From Pieris napi (Eukaryota > Arthropoda > Insecta > Lepidoptera > Pieridae), in the NCBI RefSeq assembly GCF_905475465.1, contig NC_062259.1:6892501-6956500 (forward strand): 64,000 nt of DNA, in the 5' to 3' direction. This document shows positions 13,290-25,689 of this stretch, piece by piece. Numbering within the stretch: position 1 is the first letter of the stretch; every line of letters begins with the position of its first letter. The position numbers were made by a program, and so were the translations under genes. The notes below the pieces were generated by a model. That model saw nothing but the letters and a program-made list of their open reading frames with translations. It searched no databases and had not been told where the DNA came from.

Positions 13290-13530
13290 GTAATGGTTGC
13301 AGCTCCTTACAAACTTTGTATTAAACAAAAAACTTGGCGATTAAAAAGTGTGGCGGAGAGTTTATTGCCAGTTCTTCTCTTCCGTTTTACGCCCTTGATT
13401 AGAGAACTGGCAGTAAATGTAAAATTAGAAGCATTTAATGTATATTTATTTTTTGACGTCATAAGTGTACATTATTACCCACATCTATAAATGATTTTTG
13501 ACTTTAACTTTGATATCATTTTTATGACAT
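13290..13530 (+). mobile_element. 3' tail of a LINE (second family)
   Basis: The cttggcgattaaaaagtgtg...gagagtttattgccagttct...tacgcccttga block matches, with substitutions, the 3' UTR of the copy at 14.49-14.65 kb. Only the untranslated tail remains. It ends near tgactttaactttgat, a decayed form of the tttgagtttgagttt terminus of the sister copy. Confidence 0.65.
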
Positions 13531-13749
13531 TAATCTGTAATATCAAGTATTGTGTCGCAGTGATTCGGAAAACCTTCACGGGTATAAGGGTAAAACACCT
13601 TTTATAAGAATGTATTGCGTCATGATTTGTAAGGGCGCGCTTACAACAATTTATATAGATCGGAAGTTATAGATATTTAATTTAACATAATATGTAGATT
13701 GGAAGGCAACCCAAAAAGTATATCTATTCAATGCCTCATTCGGGGTAGG

Positions 13750-14012
13750 TTTTTTTATATAGAATAAGTGGCAAAGGGGCAGGAGGCTCATCTGATGTTA
13801 AGTGACACTGCCGCTCATGGACACTCTTAATCCCACAGGGCACGCGACTGCGTTGCCGGAATTTCACGAGTTGGTACTTTTCTAGAAGGACCTTTGCGTG
13901 CGGCAAAAACTGAAAAAAAAAACGCTTAGTTATAGAACGACCGACGTCGAGGTGATTTGTGAAATTTCGTATTCCGCCTCGACGTCCGATGATGAAACTC
14001 AGCTGCAGAATT
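13750..14012 (-). mobile_element. Jockey-like LINE tail, degraded
   Basis: On the - strand this carries the same end as 11.05-11.34 kb: a HLDVGRSITKRF.FQFLPHA reading, then a HERQCHLTSDEPPAPLPLIL-like stretch. It has a deletion between the WNQLP and RQR regions and ends at gggcaggaggctcatctgatgt on the + strand. The 122-codon ORF running out to 14104 continues past the element by chance. Confidence 0.7.
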
Positions 14013-14104
14013 AACAAACATTCACTAGAATTGAAAATTGATGTCTTTACTTTTATTTTTATGTAAGCTTTATGGATCTTTAAAAGACATAGGACAGATA
14101 ACAA

Positions 14105-14656
14105 TCTCGATACTTCTATTTGCGTATCTTACCAGATTTTTTTATTAAAGACAATGATAGCTTATATATTCCTGAAGCCTTGTTGTATGTCCAAAAAAAT
14201 ATAAACGATTTTAAAACAAATGGTGACTTTCACCAGTATAATACGCGAAACTAATTTGAGTGTACGACCAACCAGGCTCCAAAAGATAAACCACTCCTTA
14301 TATGGAAATTGTATTCGTTTTTACAACAAACTCCCAAGCGAAATTAGAGAATTATCACTAAATAAATTCAAAGCCCTCGTTAAACGAAAATTAATCAATA
14401 AAGCGTTTTATAAATTTGAGGAATACTTAAATGATTCTAATCCTTGGGATTGATTTGCTCCAGTTCAAACAATTTGTATGACTCAATACTTGGCGATTAA
14501 GAAGAGTGGCGGAAAGTTTCTTGCCAGTTCTTCTTACCCGCTCTACGCCCTTGACTTGTAGTAAAAGTAAATTTACAATTAATTTTACTTATTTCTGACG
14601 ATTAATAAGTGTACTTGTTTACCTATTTGAATAAAGATATTTTTGAGTTTGAGTTT
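14105..14656 (+). pseudogene. LINE (second family) reverse-transcriptase C-terminus plus 3' UTR, frameshifted
   Basis: Upstream part: a frame reading DNDSLYIPEALLYVQKN...HQYNTRN stops at a TAA near 14252. The continuation, RLQKINHSLYGNCIRFYNKL, LSLNKFKALVKRKL and KFEEYLNDSNPWD, is in another frame (14220-14453). The copy is therefore frameshifted. The 3' UTR has the conserved block agtggcggaaagtttcttgc and ends in ttgagtttgagttt. RFYNKLP...LNKFK..VK..L..KA.Y is typical of arthropod LINE RT C-termini. Confidence 0.8.
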
Positions 14657-17380
14657 AAGTATAGCTTCAATGGTTAGATCGATTTAGTAGGTTATTATTG
14701 CCAGCTAATTGTTGTGAGCGCGGTTTAGGAAAGGCTTTGGTTATGATAGGGGTTGCCTGTAGTCGCGGCGGCGTCTAGCGGCGCAACGCACCTCTACTGT
14801 TTATGGAAACGGGTAATTTATTACTTCACTCGCTTTACACATTTTCTTTTTTTATTGGCACTTAATACGACTTGACATCTGTTTTGCTATTAACCTAGAA
14901 CGTTTATGTATTAAATTGGTATATTAGAAATGTATATTTGTATTGAAATTGATTTTATGTGACAATTTAAGTTTAATACATATCATGGATTATATTCATT
15001 GTGTCTAATGACTTGGAGAGTGGATTGTAAATAATTGACTTCTAAAATGCACACGAAATATTAAAACAAAATGTATATGTTCATTTGTTTCCATTTGTTG
15101 TGTAAAGTTTTGAAAGCTTTACAAAATAGAAATTCATACTCTTTGTTAATGTTTGTAAGTAACACTAAAACTTGAAATCATAATACATTCCATAATATAA
15201 GTTGTAGTACAATATATTTATTCAAAAACTTGTTTTTTTAAAAATATAGTGGACACTCTTAAGTTATTAAACATTAACGTGATTAAACAAAATTGTAAAT
15301 AGACGGAGTTTAAGCGTGCTACGTAAACTGAGTCTACGTTATATGTGCTACGGCAATAATATAAATACAGTACAAACATAACGTATACAAAATCGTATAA
15401 ATCATCTCTTAGGAAAAATTAACTAGTCCAAAGAACTTGAAGATGAAATTCAGCTAAGAAATTTGGTGTATTAGTTTAAACTGATTTAAAAAATATTGTT
15501 AAGGTTTTCGAGTAATTACATATATGTATATCATTAAAACTACATTAAATATTGTGATTTAAAAATAAATTTGACTGAACTATTCCCATGATCATTACTA
15601 AGTTAAGCGAAAACCGTGTTACACTAGATACTCTATACATTACATATGAAGCAAATGCGTCCTGTTGGAATATAAGAATTATCTATATTTATTATTGTTA
15701 TGATAATTGTCGGGACTGCCTTAGGCTGACAACCTAGAGGTTTTGAGTTCAATTTCCGCTGGAAATATAATTTTGTGTTTCGCGTGATGTGCAACTAATA
15801 CAGGTCAAACGAACTTAAAGCGAGTTTCAAAAGCTGTCAAACCATTTTTTATGCATGAGGTTTGACACATTTGACAGACTCAATCCTATATATTTGGAAT
15901 ATCGATGCCAGGGCTCAAACAAAATAATTTTTCTGGACTCTCATGATAATCATTACTTTCCGTAATAGGTTTCTCTAAGCTATTAGGGTCAATTTGCGAT
16001 ATATTTTACATAGAAATCGATTTTGTGTATAGAAATGTGCGTATCGAGCGGCACGTTTGATTTTAACAAAGGGAAACCGACAAAAGACCCGAAAATGGCT
16101 GTAAACTAATGTTGTAAAGTACAAAATGTAAGAACAATTAGCTAAATATTTTTTTAAAGATATTTTCATTGCGCACTTTATGATTATTATTCGTTTACTA
16201 CGTTTTTATGTACATATAATGGAAATATTGATTACAACAAAGTTAACTACAATCTATGGTTAAGAATAGAATAATTATTTGAGGAATATCTTTAACAAAA
16301 GTTATCTTATTGTTTGAGCCTACAACAAAACTTATTGATTTATTACGAAATTAAAAATATCAATAACACGGCTGATTGCTACGGATGACGAAGACCGGTT
16401 ACATATTGGTTACAATGGTTTAAAACATATATCTTGCGTTTCCTGATACTGCCTTCAAGTCCCTGTGAAACGATAATTTTGGGTTGTTAGCGCTGATGGC
16501 ACATTCATATATAACAGACACAGTTGTGTGTCCTTATCAAACTGTATTATAAAGTTTATTTTATTAAAATATATTTTAGACCCGGCCTACTAACTTTTAA
16601 CTTGTACAGTAGTTTAACCGTGTTCGTTAATCAAATTGTGTCTTGAATTTATTGAATGTTTTTTTTTATAATAGACTAGGGAGTAATTTTAGAATGAAAT
16701 AGATACAATTTAGAAAGAGATAGAAGAATTCTTTCCCACAACGATTACGTTCACCTGAAAGGTAATAGGGTTGGTCTACTTTGTGTATCGATATACATAA
16801 ATAATAATTTTATTTCTAACCATGATTAAATTACTCGTCTTGTGGTAGAACCGTCTATAATTATAGACTGAAATTCCCTTTTTTTGTTAGGTTTAGGAAC
16901 GGGATTAGCCCTATTAAGTGACACAAAGTATTGAAGTTTGGACAGTCGTTTGGATTTCGGTTTGGATAGTTCGTGATAAGTCTCATTACTGAAACTTACC
17001 CTAAAAAAATGTTAAGTTTTCTTTCACCAAACTGAACTGCGTTCTTAACTAAACGGCTCTTAACATTAAAATATAATCGAGAAATTGAATCACAAGCATC
17101 GATATCGACCTGCATCGGACATCACTAGTAATAATGCACCTTGACAGCACTAAGGAAATAGTTTTTTTAATCACATCAGACTTAACAATATATCATCCCT
17201 TTATTCACCACTGCTACATATTCGCGCACATGGCATTGTCCGACTTATGATAGATTTTGGGGCAAAGGGGTCTGGAGTACAGCCGGTGCACGGATTGTAT
17301 AGCTTTAGCGCATGTTATCAATCCATAGTGGAACTATAACATGGGAACCATTTACGATATAATAATTAAAGCGCCATTGT
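14657..17380. other. Intergenic sequence with one weak tRNA-like relic
   Basis: A short GC-rich patch (14745-14815, tcgcggcggcgtctagcgg) and a B-box-like gagttcaatttcc at 15742-15754 after ggctgacaacctag are the only notable items. A perfect 16-bp palindrome, gtctataattatagac, lies at 16851-16866. No gene is seen. Confidence 0.5.
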
Positions 17381-17384
17381 CTCA

Positions 17385-17720
17385 GGATATAAAAAGGACC
17401 AATAAATCAGTCACTGTAACTCTAACAAAATATAATTTTAGCAATGGGCGTGTCCGAAGTGATTTTATTTCTTTAGAAACGACGGGGGGCAGCCTTTTGT
17501 GATGGTAATGTGAAGTCGGACGAAAGATTAGGATGCGGTAGTGTAATCAATACATGGTCACTGTGACCCTCTTTTGTAATATTTGACCCAGTGGCAGGTT
17601 GTACAGTGGTCAACTTGTTTGACGGGGATGTTACGTTGCAAGTGGAAAATGACAGGTCAATGTTAGTGATAATAATTGCATCCATTTTTCTTATGATCAT
17701 GGAATGGTTGGAACACCATT
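17385..17720. promoter_or_regulatory. TATA-containing segment with balanced-GC open sequence, uncertain
   Basis: TATAAAAAGG at 17388-17397 is followed 15-20 nt later by initiator-like TCAGTC/TCACTG and a tiny ORF (17444 on). A strong acceptor-like gattttatttctttag then precedes a GC-balanced stretch that is open for about 29 codons on + and for 75 codons on -. The opposing signals cannot be reconciled, so I record it only as a possible promoter or exon region. Confidence 0.2.
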
Positions 17721-19744
17721 GTAATGAAGAAAATTCATGTTACACATTGTATTAGTATCACACTTAAAAAAAATGCTTTGTTTTGATTAGATCCCCATAT
17801 AAAACATGTTAGATTTTGGTGATATATAGACGCGTTTTAGTATTTACATTCTATTAATTATTGGATAAACGACGATCAGATATCGTCATGATAAAAAAGT
17901 TGTCGATTGATACTAATAGATAAAGTATAGTGCAGGTAGAATAGAATGAAAACGCCGATTCTTCTATGAAATAACTTTTTAATATGTATATACAAAATGT
18001 CATTAATCAATTTTATAGGCACCGAATTTTTCTATATTGACTATAAACTATAGGTTTTGCATGAAATAATATACTCTCATAAACGGAATTTTTACAAACT
18101 TTTATTTAATTACCAGTAAATAAAGTTGAGCTGTTAACAAAATAATTAAGAAATATAAAACGGGAACTCTTTTGAATTACATCAGCGAAATAAGTTTTAA
18201 CGTCGTATCTAATTCGTCAATTGTTCCACGAATTCCCTTTGTTTCTAGATTATATTCAACGAAACAGAAAGAGTTGTAAGAAATATTTTCTAAGCGATTT
18301 TTACAAGAAGGCCTCGCTTTGTTATGAATAGAATCGACTTTCTTAATATCCTTAAGTACTTTATAAGTCATCTTACGAAATTACCGTGAATTTAAATCTA
18401 AGGATAAATGGTGTGTTATAAGTAGCAAGTAATTGTTTCTCAGTTTATCATTCATTGAAAATTAATACTGACTTTTTAATCCACCTTAATCAAAGTACTT
18501 ATCCAGAAATCAAAACAGTCACTACTGTTAATGAAAATTGCCTTCAGTAAATGTACAATGTTAATACTATTTTTTACTAATATGTACTTTGAGATAAAAA
18601 TATTACAAAATTTCTCATAACATCACGTTCGAGATACGGCCCGCACAAAATTCCACAAAACTTCCAAAGTTAACATTAGAAGTGCAAGGCGCATTTGGCG
18701 CCTAAAGATTTTTTATGTAGAGAGTTAGTATTATTAATTGTTGAATTCCTTAAATGTACAATTACAAACATCTAATTCTATACCTTATATTACGTAAATT
18801 AAGGACTAAAGTGCATTGCAACCATTCGAATGCAGGTTAAATCTAAGTTAATCGTTTCCTTCGGAAATATTATGCTGTATTCATCTTACACCTTATGGCT
18901 ATAGATTATATATTTCCGTGGCATGTAGTGGTTCCAGGATAATAATAATGCATTTTTTGTCATCCAAAACGTCCGTGTGCGATGCAACAAGATGTTTGTC
19001 TGTGTGCTCATCTAGTCGTAGCAGCTGTTGTGTCTATTATTCTATCATAGTGTGCGCATTTTGTACTGCGACGTGATTAATTTTGATATTTTATAATATA
19101 TTATTTTAATAATATCGTAAATTATATACAAATCTTGTCAAATTTCAGAATAGGCTGTTAATTATTAGCTATATTAGTTTGAATTTAATCGGTTTTAATG
19201 TTAAATTTGGCAATAAACAATATTTAACAATAAGTTCCGTTCTTAAGTAAAAATTATATTGACGAATAAAATCTAAATAATTTAAATCGGAAATGTCGTG
19301 TATCAAAATAGTTAAATTTAATAATCCCTCAAAATCGCAATGTCCTTCAAAATTCACGACGCACTAAATATTTAGTTTCAATTTGGTATAATTTGCCAAA
19401 AATAGCACTACTCTAGTCGTATAATTTACGGGTTTGCGTGATCCGTTGACATTTAGCCTAAACTGTTTGTGGCGTACAAGACGTATCAAAATGTGTTTTT
19501 TATTCTGACCCAGTAATTATGCAAATAAACCGATGAAAATGTCGCGTCACGATTAAGCTATTTCGAACTTTTTGTCAAAGTTGAATAGACGTTTTCATTT
19601 CACAATTTTCTTTCAAACTATTTTTGTGAACAACGGATTTTGTTTGTATAATGGATTGTGAACCCAATATTAGGTCAGTAATTCCTTTATCATTCCAAAA
19701 ATAATAACTATTGATACCCACAAAAGTGTTATGATAATATAATG
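17721..19744. other. AT-rich intergenic sequence, nothing recognised
   Basis: The ORFs at 18177 and 19169 are short, AT-driven and without motif. Confidence 0.55.
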
Positions 19745-20072
19745 TAGTAGCATACATTATTTAATACTACTTATAGACTTTCTAATAGATAATAATACAT
19801 CCGATGATCAAAACGGTTTGGCCCTCGTACAATTTCACAAGGAAACATTTTTTGCATCGTTGCCGAAGCAATTCCCAAGACCATGTGGACCGCTAGTAAA
19901 GCTTCGTTCGCTAGAAGCTAGATCAAATACACCATCCTGCCGGCATTGTAGTTCCTTTATCAATACTTTAAAAAAAATGTGTGTCTGTCCCATTCTAACC
20001 AAATGTTCCTGCCCAGTGCGAGAAAAGGAGGGCAAATATATTTTTAGAACTTGTTCAAATGAATCGTTATAA
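19745..20072 (+). other. Open frame with cysteine-rich C-terminus, possible exon
   Basis: One + frame stays open from upstream of 19745 to TAA 20070-20072. It reads a Cys-rich tail (CRHCSSFINTLKKM, CVCPILTKCSCPVREKEGK) but has no in-frame ATG near its start; TTG is the only initiator-like codon. It lies 540 bp upstream of the unrecognised gene. The opposite strand is also open for 118 codons over the same bases. It may be an exon, a relic or chance; I cannot decide. Confidence 0.2.
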
Positions 20073-20610
20073 ACAATGTATTTGGAAAGAATGCCAAATA
20101 CAAAACAATTGACGACGAAACGTGGTATATAATTAGGCATTTGGATGTTATAAAATATTTTTACAATTATAAATAAAAGTTTTTGTTTCATATTATGTTT
20201 GAATTTATGTGGTTTCTTGAAGTCTTTGATGTCTTTTAAATCAGGAAGTTTTCAGTTTTGGTATTATGATAGATGTTAGGGCAAATTGGTCTGCCAATAA
20301 AACATTCGTTTAGAATTAACCATTTTTTTTATTGCAGTGGTGTTTTAAATCACTACACACTTTGAACTTCATACATGTCACTCGAAAGCGCTGGCTTGAT
20401 TCCTAGAATAATTGTATCGAGTTGATAAAGATAATAAAAACCAGACTTTTATACAAAATATAACCGATTCGGAATTTTACATGTCAGTTAAAATGTTAAA
20501 TGTATTAACTACACTCAATATCTCTACAGTTACAGATTTTGTTATGATTTGTGTTATATATTCTAGCTTTATTCAATTATTTTTAGATTTTTGATCTTTT
20601 TATAGTTGAA

Positions 20611-22061
20611 ATGAAGTGTGCAAAACTACAACTTCAGGAGAGAACGAAGATAGGCCCAAAGGAATCAACAGCCGATGGACCACGTAGGTATTGTCAGAGG
20701 CGGCTTGTTGATCCAGATCAAGACTTATGGAGGAACTGCGACAGGTAATTTTCTCTTAGCAATACAAGAGAGACTTGGTAGCTTAATCTATTCACGTCTA
20801 AAAAAATATTTTAGCTCGCTCCAGTCTTTGTATTGGGCCTGACTGTTTGCATGCTTAAGGTACGAGGAAATTGCGCATTTGCTATAGTTTTCGTCTCCAA
20901 TAAAAAATCACAGTGAGAAGCGAATATCAAAGTACAATAGCTTGACCAAAAATCGAACCCATACCCCTACCCCTGTCACAATAGTTTGGGGTATGTTTAC
21001 TCAGAGAATAGACAGCGCCATCTCTGGGCGTAAGTAAAGACTAGAGTCCTGGTTAGTAATATTGTATTTAAATGTTAAATAATATTGTATTCATCAAATT
21101 CTTAATAACTAGTAGACATGGGTTTGTGTTGATTAATAACTAGTAGACACACTTCACTTATTATTTAAAATTTAAATACTTAGTGAAGAAAAACATGCCC
21201 ATTTTAAAAATTATTATTTTCTTTGGCAGGTTCAGGTTTAATGAAGACGCCAACTTAATTGGATCATACTACAATGGTCGATTACGTCAAGGCGCTGATG
21301 ACTTATACCTTTCAGTCCAAAATTTACAGTTCCAAGGAGTAGAGCAACAGAGGAAAAGACCACGTACTAGCTTTAAATACAAAACTTTACCATCTCGACA
21401 ACACCGAATGTTTGTGAAAGAACTTGTTGAAGATAATTTATATGAGGGTGGTCGGTGCTCTGAGCTCACATGTTACTACTACGACGATTACGCCAAGTAT
21501 TTAATAAACAATGATCGTTCGAGACCTTCATCAGGCAAATCTAGCATATTCCTATTTGACGCAATTGAAAAACCTAAAGAAAATGTCGCAAAAAATAAGG
21601 TGAGAACCAAAGCTTTGAAAACAGCCAAAAGTGAGTCAAATAAAAAGAAACCTAATGAGATACTAAATGGTGATAAGAAAGATTTAGAACCTCATGATAA
21701 AGATACAAAGATATCGTATCACAAAAGTGGAAAGAGAAAAAGTTTGACTATATCTAGAGCCGACAGTCCCGCCACTCTACAAGTTATTCGAGTCGACGTT
21801 GTTTGCAATTACTGTACTAGCTCAATCTCCGACTATGAAGATACAAAACAAACTAAATCGCAAGATATTACCAACGAAAAAGTAGCGAAGGGAGATTCGC
21901 ATTTCGCAAATAAATATCTTTTGACGAATACAGTTAAGACTCTTGATGAGAATGCGGGCGGGGCGAGAGTTACATTACTTTGTAAGACTTTTAAGTTAGC
22001 GGACAGATCAGGTCTGTTTGCTGAGAATAAAGCAAAATCTTTGAAAATTAGACGTAACTGA
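20611..22061 (+). CDS. Unrecognised basic protein, two visible exons (20611-20744 and 21230-22061)
   Basis: Exon 1 starts at ATG 20611 and ends GAC AG|gtaatt. Exon 2 begins after ttctttggcag, with G completing the Arg codon, and runs in frame to TGA at 22059-22061. Together they give about 321 residues. The N-terminal half has a compact look (YCQRRLVDPDQDLWRNCDRF near 37-56, then RLRQGADDLYLSV, SRQHRMFVKELVEDNLYEG and a Cys/Tyr-rich ELTCYYYDDY). The C-terminal half is Lys/Ser-rich and probably disordered (KSGKRKSLTISRADSPATLQ). No signal peptide, membrane span or domain is recognised. A pyrimidine run ending in tatag at 20605 just before the ATG looks like an acceptor, so upstream exons may exist and the true start may differ. 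The ORF upstream of 21230 (MKKNMPILK...) is intron read-through. Confidence 0.7.
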
Positions 22062-22341
22062 AAAATAATATCCGCTTCATACTTTAAATCAATTTATGTT
22101 GTAAGAGTTAATTTATTTTTATCTGCGAGATGTGACGTCTATTAAAATTACCTGCGAGCGAATCTTGGCGCCCTTCTGGCGCCACCCTTACTTTCTATAT
22201 TCTATATTCTATGGTTCTCAAATTTCACAAATAACCCTCAGTATTATATTCATTAATAGGTGTATCATTTATGATGAGAGCTTGGTGTAATTATTTATAT
22301 AAGTTTAACTATAACTGTAATACTATACGGATGATTGCGAC

Positions 22342-22347
22342 AATAAA
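22342..22347 (+). terminator. AATAAA poly(A) signal after the 20.6-22.1 kb gene
   Basis: A canonical hexamer lies about 280 nt after the TGA stop, followed by T/GT-rich sequence. It is a plausible 3' end for the unrecognised gene. The 3' UTR contains a short tattc repeat (22193-22212). Confidence 0.4.
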
Positions 22348-22379
22348 GTAGTTTTCAACTTATATAGTTTTAAAATATA

Positions 22380-25300
22380 TTAATAACAAATAAACAGCAA
22401 ATTGCGCGTCAATGTTGGTGTGTTGTGGGTCTTATAAACTTCAGACGTGTAAATAAAAATTAAAGTTTGGTTTACTCAACGGACGAAAGTCATCTCTAAG
22501 TTTGAGAATCATTTGTAAAGATAGAAAAAAATCTAAACAAACTTTCCACGTACCCTGTGATTTAGTACGCCGAAGCGCAATCTAGTTTATTTAAGTGTCG
22601 TTTAATCTTAAGTTCCGCATCGGAGTAATAAAATGCTCTGCAATCTTTTAATTAAGAACAACCGCGCATTGCTATTGTGTTAGTAATAATCGTAAGGAAA
22701 TATCAACATTTATGAATAATGACTGATCATTTCTAATAATTTGGTGCATTCTAAAATGTACCATATTACAATGCAATAAAGGTACTATTACAATTGAGGA
22801 GGATTTAAAGTGACAATCACAATCTTGCTTATAGTATTCATGATATAGGTAAGAAGAGGAACATGAACCCGAGTTTTATTTCGGCTGATGACCCAATTAC
22901 AAAGTAAAAATATTACCTATACTATTCTATAACGTTCTTAAGCAGTATGCCCGGCCCACAGTGCCTTCTTATTAGTAGTAAGCTACAATTCTAAACTATT
23001 TAAAATTAATAAAATAAAAGTGCATTTTTTACGTAAAATATTACAAAGAAGGATTCACAATTTGTCTATGGCATATGAGACAGGGTCGCAAACATAGAAT
23101 ATCAGATGTAATATAGAATAGTGAGAATGATTAACGATCCGAATGGAAACGTTTCTGAATATTAATTTGTAGTTGAGGTCACTAGAGCCTTGGCAAATGT
23201 GACACGGCCGCAGCGAAAGGATTGGTACGCCATGGACCCCCCGATAGGGTGTATGTGCCGAATTTATAGGTGTGAGAGATGGAACTTCAGGGTAGCTAAA
23301 GGGTGAGGTGGACTTTGGACCCCCACACTTAGGGGGCTCGAAACCCCCGATTCGCCCTAGTCCGGCACCCCCGCCCGAGGCTCCCGTTCCTGTCCACGCG
23401 ATAAGAGGAAAGAGGGGAGGACGTCAAATGGACGTTTTACGCATAATTTAGAGCAGTAAATGGATTCGAACAGTCTCCACACAGCACACATAAGCGTTAA
23501 CGCGATTTTGCTCAAATTAAACATAACGCCGCTGGCGTGATTAAATTAAAACTATTGTTTTGCTCGTCTAGAATATTCTAGTTAAATTCTCCAAGACCAT
23601 ACTAACATATAATACAATAGATATTGAGAATATAGATTGTAATATTAAGTGGTTTCAATTAAAATTTACTTAGATTATGTGATAGGGAAGGGTTAGTTTA
23701 GTTATCTCCTTGAAACCGCTGAGGGAAAATAGACTTTAAACCAAATTGAGTCGTAGAAAAATGATAATTTCTCTCAATGATCATATGTATTTTAAGTCCC
23801 CTATCTCCCCAATGGAAACTAGGGCAGGCAATTTTCTTACTCATTAATACAATTTAAGACAAGTCAACAGATAGAACAGAGGTTTGCGTATCATGAAACA
23901 ACTTTTGTTTCACCAGGAATTGTGAGCAGTACTTCCGGGTCATACACTGAGTACGTTAACCACTAAGCCACGGAGGACGTCAAAATAATTTCCCATAATG
24001 ATAAATAGAATTATACATTATTATAAAAATTATAATTAATTTGACTTTTATTGCTATCGCCTGCTCCATCTTTTACCTACGATTCTATACGATTTCTACG
24101 ATTGCACAAATTACGAGTCGTTTTCTATAGAAACATCAGTGGCGTACTAATCTTAAAACTGGTTGTCTGTTCAAATCCCTTAGTCTATACACGCAATTAA
24201 CACTTACTTGTAGAAGTAAGTAGAAGTAGAAGGAAACCATGTTAAGAAATGCATATTATATAATTATGAAAACTCGCAAAGCGCAAAAGCCTGATCACCT
24301 ACAAGGCCTATAAAGAAAAAATACTAAAGAAATAGATGTCAAAGGGCATTAGAAACGATCATGACTGAAACTTTTATTTCGTTGTCGTATCTCGGTCCAT
24401 TGCGTAATTAATATTTACTCACTACGAATATTTTTGAAGAAATTTCAAGTTTATACATTTTTTTTGGATCTCAAAGGCATTGGACCCCGTATTAGAGTCC
24501 GGGAAAAAAGGAATAAACAAAAGTTTAAGAATGTAGACAAATTTTTCTTAATGTTTTCTTGAAGGCAAAAATAACTAGTTATTTTCGTTTTAGCTTTTGC
24601 GGGTTTTTTCCAAGACTTTTATTTTATTTTATGTTATTTTGTGCACATAAAGAGAATAATAGTATTAATACTCTAATGGCGCTAAAAATTACATGGGTTA
24701 GGTTAATGGACAAATAACATGTCGTAGATTTTTTGGTATAAGCTGGTTTCCATATGCTTTCACCGCACTCTCATTTAAAGGAGAAGGTGCACTATCAAGG
24801 TTTGAGCGACTACTCCAGTGTTGAAAGTCGAACTTAAGCGTCTAGAAGTCTTGACCTTCACAGCTCTACAGTATATTTATACATAATTTGAAGGCATTTT
24901 GGTAAGTTTTTATAAGAGTAAGAATACTAATGTTACAAGCTACAAGGGGATCGGAAAGAAAACGCCAAGGGTTTATTTTGAAATAAATTAACGAGAAATT
25001 ATTATGTACTAAAAAAGCAACAATTAACACACAGACATACGCTAATTACCACATACAAAACACTGTCACTAATTGGTTTAATTACCCGTACTTCACACAG
25101 TACTTTATCACTTGTCTTCATATTCACACTTTATATCTTCGATGTTAATCGCATTCAAACCTGTATTAACTTAATTTTCGAGTGCGATTCCAAGTTGTCG
25201 CGGAACATGTTTTGGCCCGCTTATATATCCTTGGGAATAATCTTGAATGATGTTCGAGAACTTTCTAGGCAGGAGTGGTACTGAGTAGGTGGTCTATCCT

Positions 25301-25680
25301 TATCGTACAATTCTATAACGTACGTACCTACTCTTTATCTCTTTCGCGGATCATTCCGTACTTGTCTCACACCTATAAAGTTAACTCGTTAAGTCCTGAA
25401 AACGCCTGAAAACGGGAATTCCTGATAAATGTACCGCTCGACTACAACTGCCCTGCCAAACAACCTGAAAAAACGTTTCAGCCTCCTGAAAACGAGACTA
25501 ACTTACTAACTACTAACGAAAGCCCAAATAAAAAACATGTGAAAATAAATAAACATGCGATGTGGATGAAGTACTGGGTCCACAAGGGAATTCTTAAAGG
25601 AAACTAAAACTAACTAATATTCTACCTTGTAATAACAAAACTAAAAATGTTGACATTCGTAACAAAATAAAACTTACAGA
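22380..25680. other. Intergenic sequence between the unrecognised gene and the RTE tail
   Basis: Mostly AT-rich with no gene. It includes a GC-rich island (listed separately) and a tRNA-like relic at 23885-23975 (minus: GTGGCTTAGTGG as A box, no clear B box). Confidence 0.5.
23180..23425. other. GC-rich island with C/G-run hairpins, origin unknown
   Basis: Abrupt GC-rich block with ccccccgatagggtg, gacccccacacttaggggg (5-bp C/G stem) and aacccccgattcg. Neither strand has a long ORF. It resembles debris of a GC-rich retroelement 5' region more than a host exon, but the family is not recognised. Confidence 0.3.
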
Positions 25681-25689
25681 TGTTCAGGT

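Noticed and set aside
21183..21229. Start of the 22061-ending ORF at 21183
   Set aside because: It precedes a strong ttctttggcag acceptor whose phase joins exactly to the 20611-20744 exon, so these codons are intron.
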